A stretch of 64,000 nt of DNA from JBCBRD01 sp039819785 (GCA_039819785.1 JBCBRH010000015.1:1-64000); one strand, 5' to 3'. Shown: positions 1 through 9,110, numbered from the stretch's first letter. Translations and numbers: made by a program. Notes: a model not told the origin generated them from the letters alone.

Positions 1-568
1 CTCCAGCCTCCTGGTCTTCTGCCAGCCGTGACCGGTTGTAGTAGTGGATCTCCATGCCAAAACCGGACACCAGCTTGGCGAAGGCCCGACCAACGCGACC
101 CATGCCCACAATCCCAAGGCGCTTGCCGGTCATCTGTGTGCCAACCATAAACGATGGGCTCCACGACACCCAATTACCGGAGCGAACGAGTTGATCGCCT
201 TCACTGGCCCGTCGTGCAGCACCCAGCATCAGCAAAAGCGCAATCTCGGCGGTGGCATCGGACAACACGTCAGGAGTGTTGGTGACCACGATGCCTTTGG
301 CCTTCAGCGCCTCCAGATCACAATGGTCAACCCCAACGGAATGGTTGGCGATGATTTTGACACGGTTCGACATCACCGCCACCACGTCCACGGAAAAGTG
401 CTCCGAGTGGCACGGCAGAATGGCATCCACCTCCTGGCTCATGGCGATGATTTCATCCGGGGTGTAGAGGCGGTCATCGGGGTTCAATCGCACATCATAA
501 TCGCGCGCTGCCCGCGCCTCGGTTGCCGCTGAAAGCTTGCGCGGGATCCATAAAACCGGCTTCGTCAT
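1..568 (-). CDS. D-isomer specific 2-hydroxyacid dehydrogenase, partial (C-terminal part beyond the window)
   Basis: Only the first 189 codons lie in the window. The ATG at 568 opens a frame that stays open to base 1. The visible part carries the N-terminal substrate-binding lobe (IIANHSVGVDH at residues 72-82, VTNTPDVLSD at 95-104) and the start of the NAD-binding Rossmann fold (GIVGMGRVG at 152-160, then IHYYNRSRL). This pattern is typical of the glyoxylate/hydroxypyruvate reductase or D-glycerate dehydrogenase branch, which reduces 2-oxoacids with NAD(P)H in the cytoplasm. The catalytic Arg, Glu and His would lie in the missing part, so the substrate cannot be decided. It is the last visible gene of a minus-strand pair with the hydrolase at 657-2099, about 90 bases apart. 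No strong ribosome binding site is seen before the ATG. Confidence 0.85.
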   Translation of the reverse strand, partial: MTKPVLWIPRKLSAATEARAARDYDVRLNPDDRLYTPDEIIAMSQEVDAILPCHSEHFSVDVVAVMSNRVKIIANHSVGVDHCDLEALKAKGIVVTNTPDVLSDATAEIALLLMLGAARRASEGDQLVRSGNWVSWSPSFMVGTQMTGKRLGIVGMGRVGRAFAKLVSGFGMEIHYYNRSRLAEDQEAG

Positions 569-656
569 CGTTTCTTTTGCCTTTGAGTTTTTCTGCCCTG
601 GCGCGAACCAACCCACGTTCACCGCCACCGTTTCTGTTCCAATCGAAACCGAGGAT

Positions 657-2099
657 CTAGGCGAGTGTTCCAATGTCCTTCGATACGGACGCCCACACCT
701 GATCCAGCTGCGTCTCACGCTTGACCCGCCACAGTGCCTCACCCTTGGCCGTTTTCATCCCATCAAGTGTGAGCGTTCGCCCGTGCGCCCGAGAACCGGT
801 CAACACAAGATGGCAAAGGTCCGAAATCACGGATTCGGAATTCCCATAGTAGCTGTGGCCGAAGCTGTCGGTATCCACCAGACTGGCATCGACCACCTCC
901 AATCGGGCAGGCAGTGCGTGCATCAACTGGATTGCGCCGAAATCACCGATGCGCGGATATCCGTGAACGGTCTTGGAGGACGCCAGCGCACGATCGCGGT
1001 CAGACGCGTAAAGCGTAACGCGCGAATTCATGGCTGTGATGCGCGGGGCGATTTGATCCACGAAGACGTCGGCGTCAATGTCAGGCGCGGTCAGGATGAC
1101 CTCGCCGATCCTGTTTTTCTCCGCGTCCGTCAGGCTCCAGAAAAGCTCCATCAGCGCATCGCTCACAATACGATTGCCCATGCTGTGCGCAATGAGATGC
1201 ACAGTTTCCGCGCCCGTTTTGCGGATCACGTCCTGCAGGAAAACCCGAAAATGTTGGGTCGCCCACCGCGCGTTGTTTTCAGCTTCAGAATACGCCGTCG
1301 GGTCAGGGTTGGTGAACCCGACAACCTCGGTTGGCCAGCTGAAGAAAATCGGCGCACCATCGAACTTCAGATCGAAGGCCAGCTGTGCTGTGCGCCTTGC
1401 TGCGTCTTCAAATGACACGCTGAACCCATGCACGAACACGAACGCCTGCTTGCGTGTACCTGTCGCCTTTTTGACAGCTTCAAAAAATGCTGCCGCATCC
1501 ATCGTCTCCAGCCCCAGCAAAAGGACATGCTTCGAGGGTTGTGCGGAGCGCAACCAGGATGGGGCTTCCAATTTGCCCACCTGATGCGTCTTCGGAATGC
1601 TGACGGTGCAGCTGCCATAGGTGACGATGGCGCTGGGATCGGTCGGCCTCGCGCGGTCACAGTTGAAGCGGTCATCGGGATCGCTTTCTGCACCCGTATC
1701 TTCCCGGTCGGTCCCGTAATGCACGGTGACGACAAAGTGGTCTTCATGGTCGACACCGACGCTGACCTCGCGTGAGGCTTCGGCGGGGCTGCGGTCATAG
1801 GCGATTTTGGGCTCGGCTTCGAACGGTTCCGCCTCAACTTCCATATCGTCCATCATCCCGCCATCCGCCGATCCTGGCGGCTCCGCCCGCCGGCGAGGCG
1901 TTTGCGACGGTTGCGATTGTTGAGGCGGCGCAGGCGGCATCGTTTTGCCCGTGACGTCCGGTGGTGGTGATGGGCTCTGGCCGGGCGGTGGAACCCCCGT
2001 TTTACGGCTTCGGCCAAACCCGCTCAGGCCCCACACGAGTGTCAAAACGGCCACGATGACGCCAATGGCAATGGCAGTCCACATCAACGGCTCAGTCAT
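657..2099 (-). CDS. Membrane-anchored alpha/beta hydrolase, DUF900 type
   Basis: From the ATG at 2099 the protein is 480 residues; a TTG at 2171 would add 24. Residues 6-25 form one hydrophobic segment, probably an N-terminal anchor. A long Pro/Ser/Glu-rich linker (about 30-120) follows, then an alpha/beta-hydrolase domain. The oxyanion region VFVHGF is at 221-226, the nucleophile elbow AHSMGN puts Ser at 306, an acidic PDIDAD stretch lies near 340-344, and a likely catalytic His is at 415 (DSFGHSYY). The HGF...SWP...HSMGN arrangement matches the DUF900 family of bacterial esterase-like hydrolases of unknown substrate. The linker suggests that the catalytic domain is held away from the membrane; which side it faces is not shown. 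It has no obvious partner gene. The family call is firm, the function is unknown. Confidence 0.8.
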   Translation of the reverse strand: MTEPLMWTAIAIGVIVAVLTLVWGLSGFGRSRKTGVPPPGQSPSPPPDVTGKTMPPAPPQQSQPSQTPRRRAEPPGSADGGMMDDMEVEAEPFEAEPKIAYDRSPAEASREVSVGVDHEDHFVVTVHYGTDREDTGAESDPDDRFNCDRARPTDPSAIVTYGSCTVSIPKTHQVGKLEAPSWLRSAQPSKHVLLLGLETMDAAAFFEAVKKATGTRKQAFVFVHGFSVSFEDAARRTAQLAFDLKFDGAPIFFSWPTEVVGFTNPDPTAYSEAENNARWATQHFRVFLQDVIRKTGAETVHLIAHSMGNRIVSDALMELFWSLTDAEKNRIGEVILTAPDIDADVFVDQIAPRITAMNSRVTLYASDRDRALASSKTVHGYPRIGDFGAIQLMHALPARLEVVDASLVDTDSFGHSYYGNSESVISDLCHLVLTGSRAHGRTLTLDGMKTAKGEALWRVKRETQLDQVWASVSKDIGTLA

Positions 2100-2444
2100 C
2101 AGTTGGTCTTGGATAGTTTCAAGCACAGGTTGGTTCTCCCGGCAGGGGCTCGAACACCGTGATGCGTTCAAGCCGCTCTGCTCAACCGCTCTTCACCCAG
2201 GCACACAACGCTGATGTCCGTTCAAACATCAATGACTTTCTCACACCGGCTGCCGCACCGGGAAATCTCTAGTCGTCATTGGCACCTCGATTGATATTTC
2301 AACAACACTTATGCCCGTTGAACATTCGTCCGTCCGCTCCCTTTCCACAATCCGCATCAGCGACTCAGATAACACCAGCCATCAGCAGACCACCACCGGT
2401 GTCGCAAGACCGGTGAGACCACGCAGCAAGCGGAGTTGTTGGAT

Positions 2445-4430
2445 ATGGGACCATGCAGCGCTTTCGAGGCCGATGAGGTCGACACGTGTCTCGATGTCTT
2501 CAGCTTCGATGCAGACACGATGACGTGCCTCGCCTCCGCCATGACAACAGCAGACATCCACAATGCGCGCGAACTGACCGAAACACATATGCTTTACGCA
2601 GCCGTTGCCCTGCCGAGGGCGGCCGAACAATTCGCCGCGCTGGGGCTCGATGCCGAACAGCTGCGCCGTGATCTCGGCCGAAAGATTTCACAGAATGCGG
2701 AAGCCGCCAGTCATGAGCTGGACGGTCGATGGGCGACCAGCAGCCGGACCGGGCGGTTCAGACCCTCATCCACATTGCGGCGGTTGCTGGCATCACAACT
2801 CACGGCCCATAGAACCGACACGTCGTCCGGCATAGCGTTTGCACAACTCGTGCAGGCTTTGTGTGTTGCTGAACACGTTGGCGGCGGCGGGGAAAGCCGA
2901 CGACAGGCTGACGCCAATGGTCAACACGATGAACCTTTCAGAGCTGATCGCTCAACGCCTGATCGGTCGACGCCCGTCCGCTCAACGCAAGAACGCGCAC
3001 TTCCGCCCCATAACATGGCCCGCATTAGGGACGACAGCGCCATGCTCCAAACCATTCTGTCAGCGATCCGAGACCAAGGCGAGCGGCTGACCGCGCTGGA
3101 ACAACGTGCATCGGTAGGGGCACCAGGGATGGGTCAGAAAAACGCCCACACGTCACCTGTGCCGATGACGTTCCACGCATACGACGCTGCGGTTCAATAC
3201 AGCGCGCCGTACAATGCCCGGTCCCCACACAATTTGCAGGCCCCAGATAATCAGAGCGCCAATGGGTCAAGACATCAGGACCTGCCGTTAGGCGACAGAC
3301 CCCAGGATGATCCGTGGGCAAAGCTGCGCGCGCGTCGGGAGGAAGCCACAGCCAGCTCGTCTTCGAACCACCAAAAGCAATCGATGGATGCAAGAAGCAT
3401 ATCTGGCAGCCACAACGGCCAACGCTCATCCCTGAGCGAGAGCGAGCGCACGCGATGGGGCACAACCCAGCGGCGTTCGGCAGAACAAAGCGCAGCAGGC
3501 GCTGGTCGCTCCCAGGTTGGTTGCGCGCAGGTAAGCGGCTCTGCTCACCGGCCCGACTCGCGTGGGGAATACGACAGCCAACGCCGTTACGACGGTGCCA
3601 GTCGCGACGATGCCAGTAGAAGTGAAGCTGGCACTGACGAATACAGAAGTGCGCACTCGCGCGATCGCCCGGACCGCGAACGTCATCGCCCAACGCAACA
3701 GCCGTTCGAGCGGGACCAGCAAACCGCAGAAAATGAAACAACACGCGAGACCCAAAACCGCGATTGGGCTGATCGGCAATGGTCCCGGTTCACGAGGCGT
3801 GAACATCGGACATCTGTCGAAGGCAAATCCAACGGTTCTGAGCAACGGTTCGCGACGACGAATGAACAGACACGAAGCGCGCAAAACGGGTGGACAGCGC
3901 GGACATCCCGCCACGACCGCGAGGCTTCCCGAAGCCATCCATCTGCCGAAGCCAATCGAGAGACGCTTGCGGACAGGGATACCGAAAACGAAAAACGCTT
4001 CTATCTGAACCTTGACGATGATGTCGTGGACGCCCCGTCAATCGGCCCGAAAACGGCTGCACGGCTCTATCCCGTTGGCATCCACACGGTTCGAGATCTG
4101 CTGCAGGTCAACGTCATCGAAGCAGCACAGGCGATTGATGCCCGACACATCACAAGCGAGGTGTTGACCGACTGGCAGGATCAGGCCCGGCTGGTGTGCA
4201 CTATTCCGTGGTTGCGCGGCACCCATGCCCAATTACTGGTTGGGTCAGGCCACAGAACGGTCCAAGCGATACAGGCGTCCACCAGCGGTGATATTCAGTC
4301 CGCCATCGCGACGTTTGCAGTCACGAAGGCCGGGGAGCGCATTTTGCGAAACGGCCCACCGCCCGCCGATGACAAAATCGCCGGCTGGATCGAAAACGCG
4401 GAACATGCCGAGCCGAACAGAAGTCTATGA
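2445..4430 (+). CDS. Clp-N-like / disordered linker / DUF4332 (helix-hairpin-helix) protein of unknown function
   Basis: The ATG at 2445 has GGAG nine bases upstream and gives 661 residues. Residues about 17-80 and 105-150 look like the two alpha-helical repeats of a Clp N-terminal domain: a helix, then TETHMLYAAVAL in the place of the usual teHLLLAL, then LGLDAEQLRRDL; the second half has AFAQLVQALCVAE. Residues about 150-520 are low-complexity and polar (Arg, Asp, Ser, Gln, Thr) and almost certainly disordered. The last 140 residues contain APSIGPKTAARLYPVGIHTV and a second hairpin-like stretch (WLRGTHAQLLVGSGHRTV), the signature of DUF4332, related to helix-hairpin-helix folds that often bind nucleic acid. 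No ATPase domain is present, so it is not a Clp chaperone. The domain calls are by eye and the function is unknown. Confidence 0.7.
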   Translation: MGPCSAFEADEVDTCLDVFSFDADTMTCLASAMTTADIHNARELTETHMLYAAVALPRAAEQFAALGLDAEQLRRDLGRKISQNAEAASHELDGRWATSSRTGRFRPSSTLRRLLASQLTAHRTDTSSGIAFAQLVQALCVAEHVGGGGESRRQADANGQHDEPFRADRSTPDRSTPVRSTQERALPPHNMARIRDDSAMLQTILSAIRDQGERLTALEQRASVGAPGMGQKNAHTSPVPMTFHAYDAAVQYSAPYNARSPHNLQAPDNQSANGSRHQDLPLGDRPQDDPWAKLRARREEATASSSSNHQKQSMDARSISGSHNGQRSSLSESERTRWGTTQRRSAEQSAAGAGRSQVGCAQVSGSAHRPDSRGEYDSQRRYDGASRDDASRSEAGTDEYRSAHSRDRPDRERHRPTQQPFERDQQTAENETTRETQNRDWADRQWSRFTRREHRTSVEGKSNGSEQRFATTNEQTRSAQNGWTARTSRHDREASRSHPSAEANRETLADRDTENEKRFYLNLDDDVVDAPSIGPKTAARLYPVGIHTVRDLLQVNVIEAAQAIDARHITSEVLTDWQDQARLVCTIPWLRGTHAQLLVGSGHRTVQAIQASTSGDIQSAIATFAVTKAGERILRNGPPPADDKIAGWIENAEHAEPNRSL

Positions 4431-4592
4431 GCAGCGTGTTATCTTACAAAGACGTGTCACCGGGAAAGGTCCCCAGGTGCCCGCCGACGAATGGCCAGCA
4501 AGGTTGATGCCCGGGGTGTCCGGCACACCTGACGACCCACACTCGCTTTTGATCTGACAGGACGCGCGCTGGCATGCTTATTGGAACGCCGA

Positions 4593-4640
4593 GAGCATGT
4601 TCAGGAAAAGTGTACGCGGTTTTCCGCCCGGAACATGCTC
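4593..4640 (+). repeat. Modular palindromic element, locus 1, left palindrome (A)
   Basis: The arms GAGCATGTTC and GAACATGCTC pair perfectly over 10 bp. An inner GGAAAA/TTTTCC stem surrounds the loop GTGTACGCGG. The same 48-nt unit occurs at 24255, 24318, 56823 and 56885. It resembles the left half of rhizobial RIME elements. Confidence 0.9.
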
Positions 4641-4652
4641 CAAATCAAGGGT

Positions 4653-4696
4653 TTAGAGCCTGCTTTGAGAGTCTGCGAAAAGCAAACAGGCTCTAA
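4653..4696 (+). repeat. Modular palindromic element, locus 1, right palindrome (B)
   Basis: TTAGAGCCTG pairs with CAGGCTCTAA, with a further inner TTTG/CAAA pairing. It lies 12 nt after the A unit, and a B unit follows A with exactly that spacer at all three loci. The complete A-spacer-B element here is 104 nt (4593-4696). It sits 24 bases upstream of the esterase start codon. Confidence 0.9.
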
Positions 4697-4720
4697 GCTC
4701 ATCCGGTGCAGCGAGGCGGA

Positions 4721-5662
4721 ATGCAAATCAAATTAGGGCAAATGGGCGGGTTATTAGCCCTGCTGGCGATTGTGCATGTCAGTTTCAATCCAACATCAGC
4801 CGTCGCTCAAGATGAAATCGCTGGGACGTCCGACGTATCACAAGTCCCTACGGTTGAGTGCGGTGGCGTGCAGTTACCGTGCGACAGCGAGGGCGGCACA
4901 TACCATCTGGCCGTTCCACAGACGCCACCCCGGCAAGCTGGCTATCCCGTGCTGATACACCTGCACGGTTGGGCCAGCTCGGGCAGCGCCGTCATGAAAA
5001 ACCGCGGCCTTGTTGAAACGGCAAATCGCCGAGGGTACGTGGTGATCGCCCCGACCGGCCTCAAAACCCCGTGGGGCAAACGGGACTGGTCCGTGCGTGA
5101 TGGGGCCGACCGGCCACGCCGGGATGAGATTGGGTTCCTGCAAGGTGTCCTCAAATCCGTCGCAGCCAAGCTGCCGGTCAATACGAACCAAGTGCTGTTG
5201 TCTGGGTTTTCCCGAGGCGGTTCAATGGTTTGGGATATCGCCTGCGCAGCGCCTGAGACATTTGCCGCCTATGCCCCGCTGGCTGGTGGTTTCTGGGCTC
5301 CATTGCCGCGCCGTTGCTCAGGCCCGGCCCGGCTTTTTCATACACACGGTTGGGCCGATGTCACGGTACCGATGGAGGGCCGTCGACTGGGGCGCAGCCG
5401 GATGGTGCAGGGCGACATCTTTGCCGGACTGAGAATATGGCGGCAGACAAACGGGTGTCTGCGCCGGGTCGCCGACGAGCGCATAACGGATGGCGAGCGC
5501 TGGACGCGGAACTGGACGTCATGCAACGGCGGTAAGGACCTGCGACTGATGTTGCATCCAGGCGGGCACGGGATGCCGAAAGGGTGGGTAGAGACAGCGC
5601 TCGATTGGTTCGAAGCCGAAGTTCCACCGACCAAAAAGGCCCTTGCAACCGGAAGCCCGTAA
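4721..5662 (+). CDS. Secreted LpqC-like esterase / PHB depolymerase family
   Basis: The ATG at 4721 is preceded by GAGGCGG and gives 313 residues; a GTG at 4706 is a weaker alternative. The N-terminus is a clear signal peptide (hydrophobic residues about 8-20, cleavage near SAVAQD), so the enzyme is exported. The mature part has the alpha/beta-hydrolase motifs of the LpqC / poly(3-hydroxybutyrate) depolymerase / feruloyl esterase family (CE1-like): LIHLHGW near 78-84, the nucleophile elbow SGFSRGG with Ser164, Asp213 in HTHGWADVTVP, and His283 in PGGHGMP. Paired cysteines (ECGG, PCDS, CLRR, SCNG) could form disulfides. The reaction is ester hydrolysis outside the cytoplasm; the substrate (polyester, feruloyl or acetyl ester) cannot be read from sequence. 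A modular palindromic element lies directly upstream. Confidence 0.8.
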   Translation: MQIKLGQMGGLLALLAIVHVSFNPTSAVAQDEIAGTSDVSQVPTVECGGVQLPCDSEGGTYHLAVPQTPPRQAGYPVLIHLHGWASSGSAVMKNRGLVETANRRGYVVIAPTGLKTPWGKRDWSVRDGADRPRRDEIGFLQGVLKSVAAKLPVNTNQVLLSGFSRGGSMVWDIACAAPETFAAYAPLAGGFWAPLPRRCSGPARLFHTHGWADVTVPMEGRRLGRSRMVQGDIFAGLRIWRQTNGCLRRVADERITDGERWTRNWTSCNGGKDLRLMLHPGGHGMPKGWVETALDWFEAEVPPTKKALATGSP

Positions 5663-5841
5663 CAATCTCGGTGCCAATGACCGCTGCTCAAGTCGTTCCA
5701 GGATCACCACGGACCAAACACACGCCTCACATAGGTCTCAAGCCTGCGTAACGCTGGGTAAACCCTCAAAGGTGATCCACCTGGAACAGCGCGGACCATT
5801 GTGCCATCGCTAGTCTATCGGCTCCTTGAAGCCAACATGCG

Positions 5842-6306
5842 ATGAAAAACCCTATGAAAAGCCTTACGATGTTAGGCATGAGCCGTGACCAGAAACCTCA
5901 ACGTGTCGTGGGTCTGACGCTGATTGCAGGTGCCATTTTAACCATCATCGGCATCAGGTTTTGGGTCTTCCCAGACCAGGCCACCAGCACCTTTGGCTTA
6001 GATCCGGACAACCCCGGCTTGGGCTTCGAACGCATGATTTCCCTGCGCGATATCTGGTTGGGCTTGCTTGCAGTCGGTTTTGCGCTCCTTCGTGAATGGC
6101 GCGCGTTGATGCTTTGGTTTGGACTAGGCGCCTTGGTGTGCTGGGCGGATGCAACCTTGGTCATCAATGCCGATGGACCGACGGCTGCCGTCGCATTTCA
6201 TGCAGTCTCCGGAATATTCTGTCTCGCTCTTGCCGTAAGTTGTTGGCAACTCTACAAAAGAGAGAGCCAAACGACGCCAAACCGCTCCGGCTTAACCTCT
6301 GATTAG
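5842..6306 (+). CDS. Small integral membrane protein, DUF4267-like
   Basis: It has 154 residues with four predicted membrane helices (about 23-42, 68-84, 89-107, 117-137). The short Phe-Gly-Leu stretch after the first helix, followed by the conserved-looking SLRDIWLGLLAVGF segment, resembles the DUF4267 family of small bacterial membrane proteins with no known activity. An in-frame ATG at codon 13 (MSRDQKP) is an alternative start. It is followed after 150 bases by another small membrane protein on the same strand. Neither has an evident link to the complex I genes that come next. The family assignment is tentative. Confidence 0.6.
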   Translation: MKNPMKSLTMLGMSRDQKPQRVVGLTLIAGAILTIIGIRFWVFPDQATSTFGLDPDNPGLGFERMISLRDIWLGLLAVGFALLREWRALMLWFGLGALVCWADATLVINADGPTAAVAFHAVSGIFCLALAVSCWQLYKRESQTTPNRSGLTSD

Positions 6307-6456
6307 GCATTCGCTGGCCTCGAACGCTGAACTCGGGCAAGAACGCCAAGCGGTGATCCGTGAAAAGGTCCGGTTGGGTCGCGGTGTTCAGGTGGTCATG
6401 CTCCGATGAGCCACGGCCGGAATGCCGGAACGAATGCAGTCTGAAAGAGCGTATCG

Positions 6457-6885
6457 ATGATCGACAATCTTTTTCTTCTCGCCGTTGCCTCTTTTGGGTG
6501 GGGCCTCAGCCTCACCACCTATCGGCTGTTTGCCAAACGCAACCACTGGCCCATGGGCGCCCTCCATGCCGATCTACCGCTGATCCCGATCATGATCGGC
6601 CTCTTCGCACTTATGGCAGGGCTGCTGTTTGCTGCCTCTCGCGGCGTCGAGTTCGGTGGCTGGGTCATCATCGGTTGCGGCCTGTTACTGGCGTTGTTTT
6701 GGACAGGCTTCCTGCGCGTCGGGTCTCAGATCTCTATTTTTCTCGCCCCCGTCGCCGCCGTTTTGTTGCTGGTCGGCTGGTTGCCATTCTTCTTCGGTCT
6801 GAATGACACAAGTTGGGCCTACAAAAAGCCAGGTGACCTCTTCAGGTCGGATCGCGCAACGACGATTGACCAGAATTTCCGCTGA
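6457..6885 (+). CDS. Hypothetical four-helix membrane protein
   Basis: This 142-residue protein has four hydrophobic segments (about 2-22, 43-60, 66-86, 90-113) and a short polar C-terminal tail. I recognise no family. Codon use resembles the neighbours and the frame is free of overlap with other likely genes, so it is probably real. It lies 117 bases upstream of nuoE on the same strand, in the place where nuoD would be expected in an uninterrupted complex I operon. Nothing in the protein resembles NuoA-D. A role near the respiratory chain is only a guess from position. Confidence 0.55.
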   Translation: MIDNLFLLAVASFGWGLSLTTYRLFAKRNHWPMGALHADLPLIPIMIGLFALMAGLLFAASRGVEFGGWVIIGCGLLLALFWTGFLRVGSQISIFLAPVAAVLLLVGWLPFFFGLNDTSWAYKKPGDLFRSDRATTIDQNFR

Positions 6886-7002
6886 TAGCGGCGGATAATC
6901 AGCAATTGCACCCATTGGACATCTGGACGCCACGGGTTTCACACGGCTTCTTGTAACGCTATATTCGTCACGTAAGACGAGCGCGAGAGGACGAGCACGC
7001 CC

Positions 7003-7617
7003 ATGGCCGTACGCCGACTGCATCCTGAACAGCCCGCCAGCTTCGAGTTCACGCCGGAAAACCTGGCTTGGGCGCAGGCAACAATAGCCAAATACCCAGA
7101 TGGCAAAGAGGCGTCTGCCGTCATTCCACTGTTGTGGCGCGCTCAAGAGCAGCATGACGGATGGTTGCCGGAACCAGCCATCCGCTATGTTGCCGATATG
7201 TTGGATATGGCCTTCATCCGCGTCTATGAAGTGGCAACCTTCTACACCATGTATCAGCTTGGACCCGTTGGGAAAAAAGCTCACGTCCAGGTTTGCGGGA
7301 CGACGCCTTGCATGCTGCGGGGATCGGAGAGTCTGATTGAGGTCTGCAAGAACCGGATCGCCAGAAGCCCGCACCAGCTGTCCGACGATGGCGATTTCTC
7401 GTGGGAAGAGGTTGAATGCCTGGGGTCATGCGCCAATGCGCCAATGGTGCAGATATTCAAAGACACCTACGAAGATTTGACGCCTGAATTGTTTGAAAAA
7501 GTGCTCGATGGCTTCAAGAACGGCGATCCGCCCAGACCGGGGTCGCAAATCGGACGTCAGTGTTCGGCCCCTGAAGGCGAACTGACATCACTGCTGGAAG
7601 ACCCGGTGAAAGGGTGA
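7003..7617 (+). CDS. nuoE: NADH-quinone oxidoreductase subunit E (24 kDa)
   Basis: NuoE belongs to the NADH-input module of complex I and carries the N1a [2Fe-2S] cluster. The 204-residue protein has the thioredoxin-like fold motifs and four cluster ligands: Cys98 and Cys103 (VCGTTPCMLRG) and Cys139 and Cys143 (ECLGSCANAP). The N-terminal helical part (FTPENLAWAQATIAKYP; EVATFYTMY) matches the family. It is the first complex I gene in the window. nuoA-D do not precede it; two unrelated small membrane genes do. A 191-base gap separates it from nuoF, in the same orientation. Confidence 0.97.
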   Translation: MAVRRLHPEQPASFEFTPENLAWAQATIAKYPDGKEASAVIPLLWRAQEQHDGWLPEPAIRYVADMLDMAFIRVYEVATFYTMYQLGPVGKKAHVQVCGTTPCMLRGSESLIEVCKNRIARSPHQLSDDGDFSWEEVECLGSCANAPMVQIFKDTYEDLTPELFEKVLDGFKNGDPPRPGSQIGRQCSAPEGELTSLLEDPVKG

Positions 7618-7716
7618 TGAATGCCCACACGCCAGGACGATGATCACCCACCCGACCAAGGCCGCGATAAGGTGCCGTCGTTCAAGCTGTGACCGACCAC
7701 GCTGAAACAACCAGCC

Positions 7717-7752
7717 CCCAGAATTGCCGATCGCCGATCCCAGAATTACCGA
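7717..7752 (+). repeat. Short imperfect direct repeat in the nuoE-nuoF gap
   Basis: CCCAGAATTGCCGA at 7717-7730 recurs as CCCAGAATTACCGA at 7739-7752, 13 of 14 bases identical with a 22-nt period. No gene is seen in this 191-base gap. A 23-codon frame directly after nuoE (7621-7692) has no support. Confidence 0.5.
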
Positions 7753-7808
7753 CCTGAAACCAGCCGACCCAACAAAAAAGACATTTTTGCCTACGGAGCC
7801 GACAGCCA

Positions 7809-9110
7809 ATGCTCGCTGACAAAGATCGCATCTTCACTAACATTTACGGCCTCCACGACAGCTCGTTGGCAGGCGCACGGGCGCGTGGGCAATGGGACGG
7901 CACCAAGGCTCTGATCGAAAAAGGTCAGGACTGGATCATCGATCAAGTCAAAGCATCTGGCCTGCGTGGACGCGGCGGCGCTGGTTTCCCGACAGGCCTG
8001 AAATGGTCGTTCATGCCCAAGGATGACCCCAGACCATCCTACCTCGTCGTCAACGCCGACGAATCCGAACCTGGGTCCTGTAAAGACCGCGAAATCCTCC
8101 GCAACGACCCGCAATTGCTGATTGAAGGCATGTTGCTTGCCTGTGTCGCGATGCGCTCCCACGAGAGCTACATCTACTTTCGCGGCGAATACATCCGCGA
8201 GCGCGAGCGTTTCCAGGCTGCCGTTGATGAAGCCTATGAGGCCAAGCTCATCGGCAAGAACAACATCCACGGCTGGGATATGGACATCATCGTCCACCAC
8301 GGCGCGGGGGCCTACATCTGCGGTGAGGAAACCGCGCTGATCGAAAGCCTGGAGGGCAAGAAGGGCCAGCCTCGCCTGAAACCACCGTTTCCAGCCGGCT
8401 GCGGGCTGTATGGCGCACCAACGACCGTGAACAACGTGGAATCGATTGCGGTTGTGCCCGATATCCTGCGGCGCGGCGGATCTTGGTTTGCGGGGCTCGG
8501 CAAGCCCAACAACACAGGCACGAAACTGTTTCAGATATCAGGACACGTTGAAAAGCCATGCGTCGTCGAAGAGGAAATGGGCATTCCTCTCAAAGAACTG
8601 CTTGAAAAGCACGCTGGCGGCGTCCGTGGCGGATGGGACAACATGAAGTGTGTCATCCCGGGCGGCTCATCGGTCCCACTCATCCCCGCCGAGGACTGCG
8701 ATGATCTGACGATGGATTTCGACGCCCTGATGAAACACAAGTCTGGCCTGGGCACAGCCGCCGTGATCGTCATGGACCGCTCGACCGACGTCATCAAGGC
8801 TATCCGCCGCATCGCGTATTTCTACAAGCACGAAAGTTGCGGCCAGTGCACGCCATGCCGCGAAGGCACCGGGTGGATGTGGCGCGTCCTTCAGCGCATG
8901 GAAACGGGCGATGCCGATAAGTCAGAAATCGACATGCTGTGGGATGTCACAAAGCAGGTCGAAGGACACACGATTTGCGCGCTGGGTGATGCGGCAGCCT
9001 GGCCCATCCAGGGCCTGATCCGCCACTACCGGCACGAAATTGAAGCCCGCATCGACGCGCGCGAAAACGCCATCGCAGCGCACATCGCGCCTGCCGAAGC
9101 TGCTGAATAA
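7809..9110 (+). CDS. nuoF: NADH-quinone oxidoreductase subunit F (51 kDa, NADH-binding)
   Basis: NuoF binds NADH and FMN and holds the N3 [4Fe-4S] cluster, passing electrons to NuoE and NuoG at the cytoplasmic tip of complex I. The 433 residues are family length. GLRGRGGAGFPTGLKW near residue 52 is the NADH/FMN glycine-rich motif, YLVVNADESEPG near 78 the FMN region, and AYICGEETALIESLEG near 168 a further conserved stretch. The N3 ligands are in ESCGQCTPCREG (about 342-353) plus the Cys of HTICALGDAAAWP near the C-terminus. It is followed by an unusually long gap of 488 bases before nuoG. Confidence 0.98.
   Translation: MLADKDRIFTNIYGLHDSSLAGARARGQWDGTKALIEKGQDWIIDQVKASGLRGRGGAGFPTGLKWSFMPKDDPRPSYLVVNADESEPGSCKDREILRNDPQLLIEGMLLACVAMRSHESYIYFRGEYIRERERFQAAVDEAYEAKLIGKNNIHGWDMDIIVHHGAGAYICGEETALIESLEGKKGQPRLKPPFPAGCGLYGAPTTVNNVESIAVVPDILRRGGSWFAGLGKPNNTGTKLFQISGHVEKPCVVEEEMGIPLKELLEKHAGGVRGGWDNMKCVIPGGSSVPLIPAEDCDDLTMDFDALMKHKSGLGTAAVIVMDRSTDVIKAIRRIAYFYKHESCGQCTPCREGTGWMWRVLQRMETGDADKSEIDMLWDVTKQVEGHTICALGDAAAWPIQGLIRHYRHEIEARIDARENAIAAHIAPAEAAE

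Noticed and set aside
44..532. Plus-strand frame opposite the 2-hydroxyacid dehydrogenase
   Set aside because: The minus strand shows clear dehydrogenase motifs; the plus frame is a shadow rich in His and Gly.
4593..4696. Intrinsic terminator at the palindromic element
   Set aside because: The stems are strong but no T-run follows, and the same element occurs in different contexts, so it is annotated as a repeat.
7621..7692. 23-codon frame right after nuoE
   Set aside because: It is adjacent to the stop but too short, and its composition gives no support.
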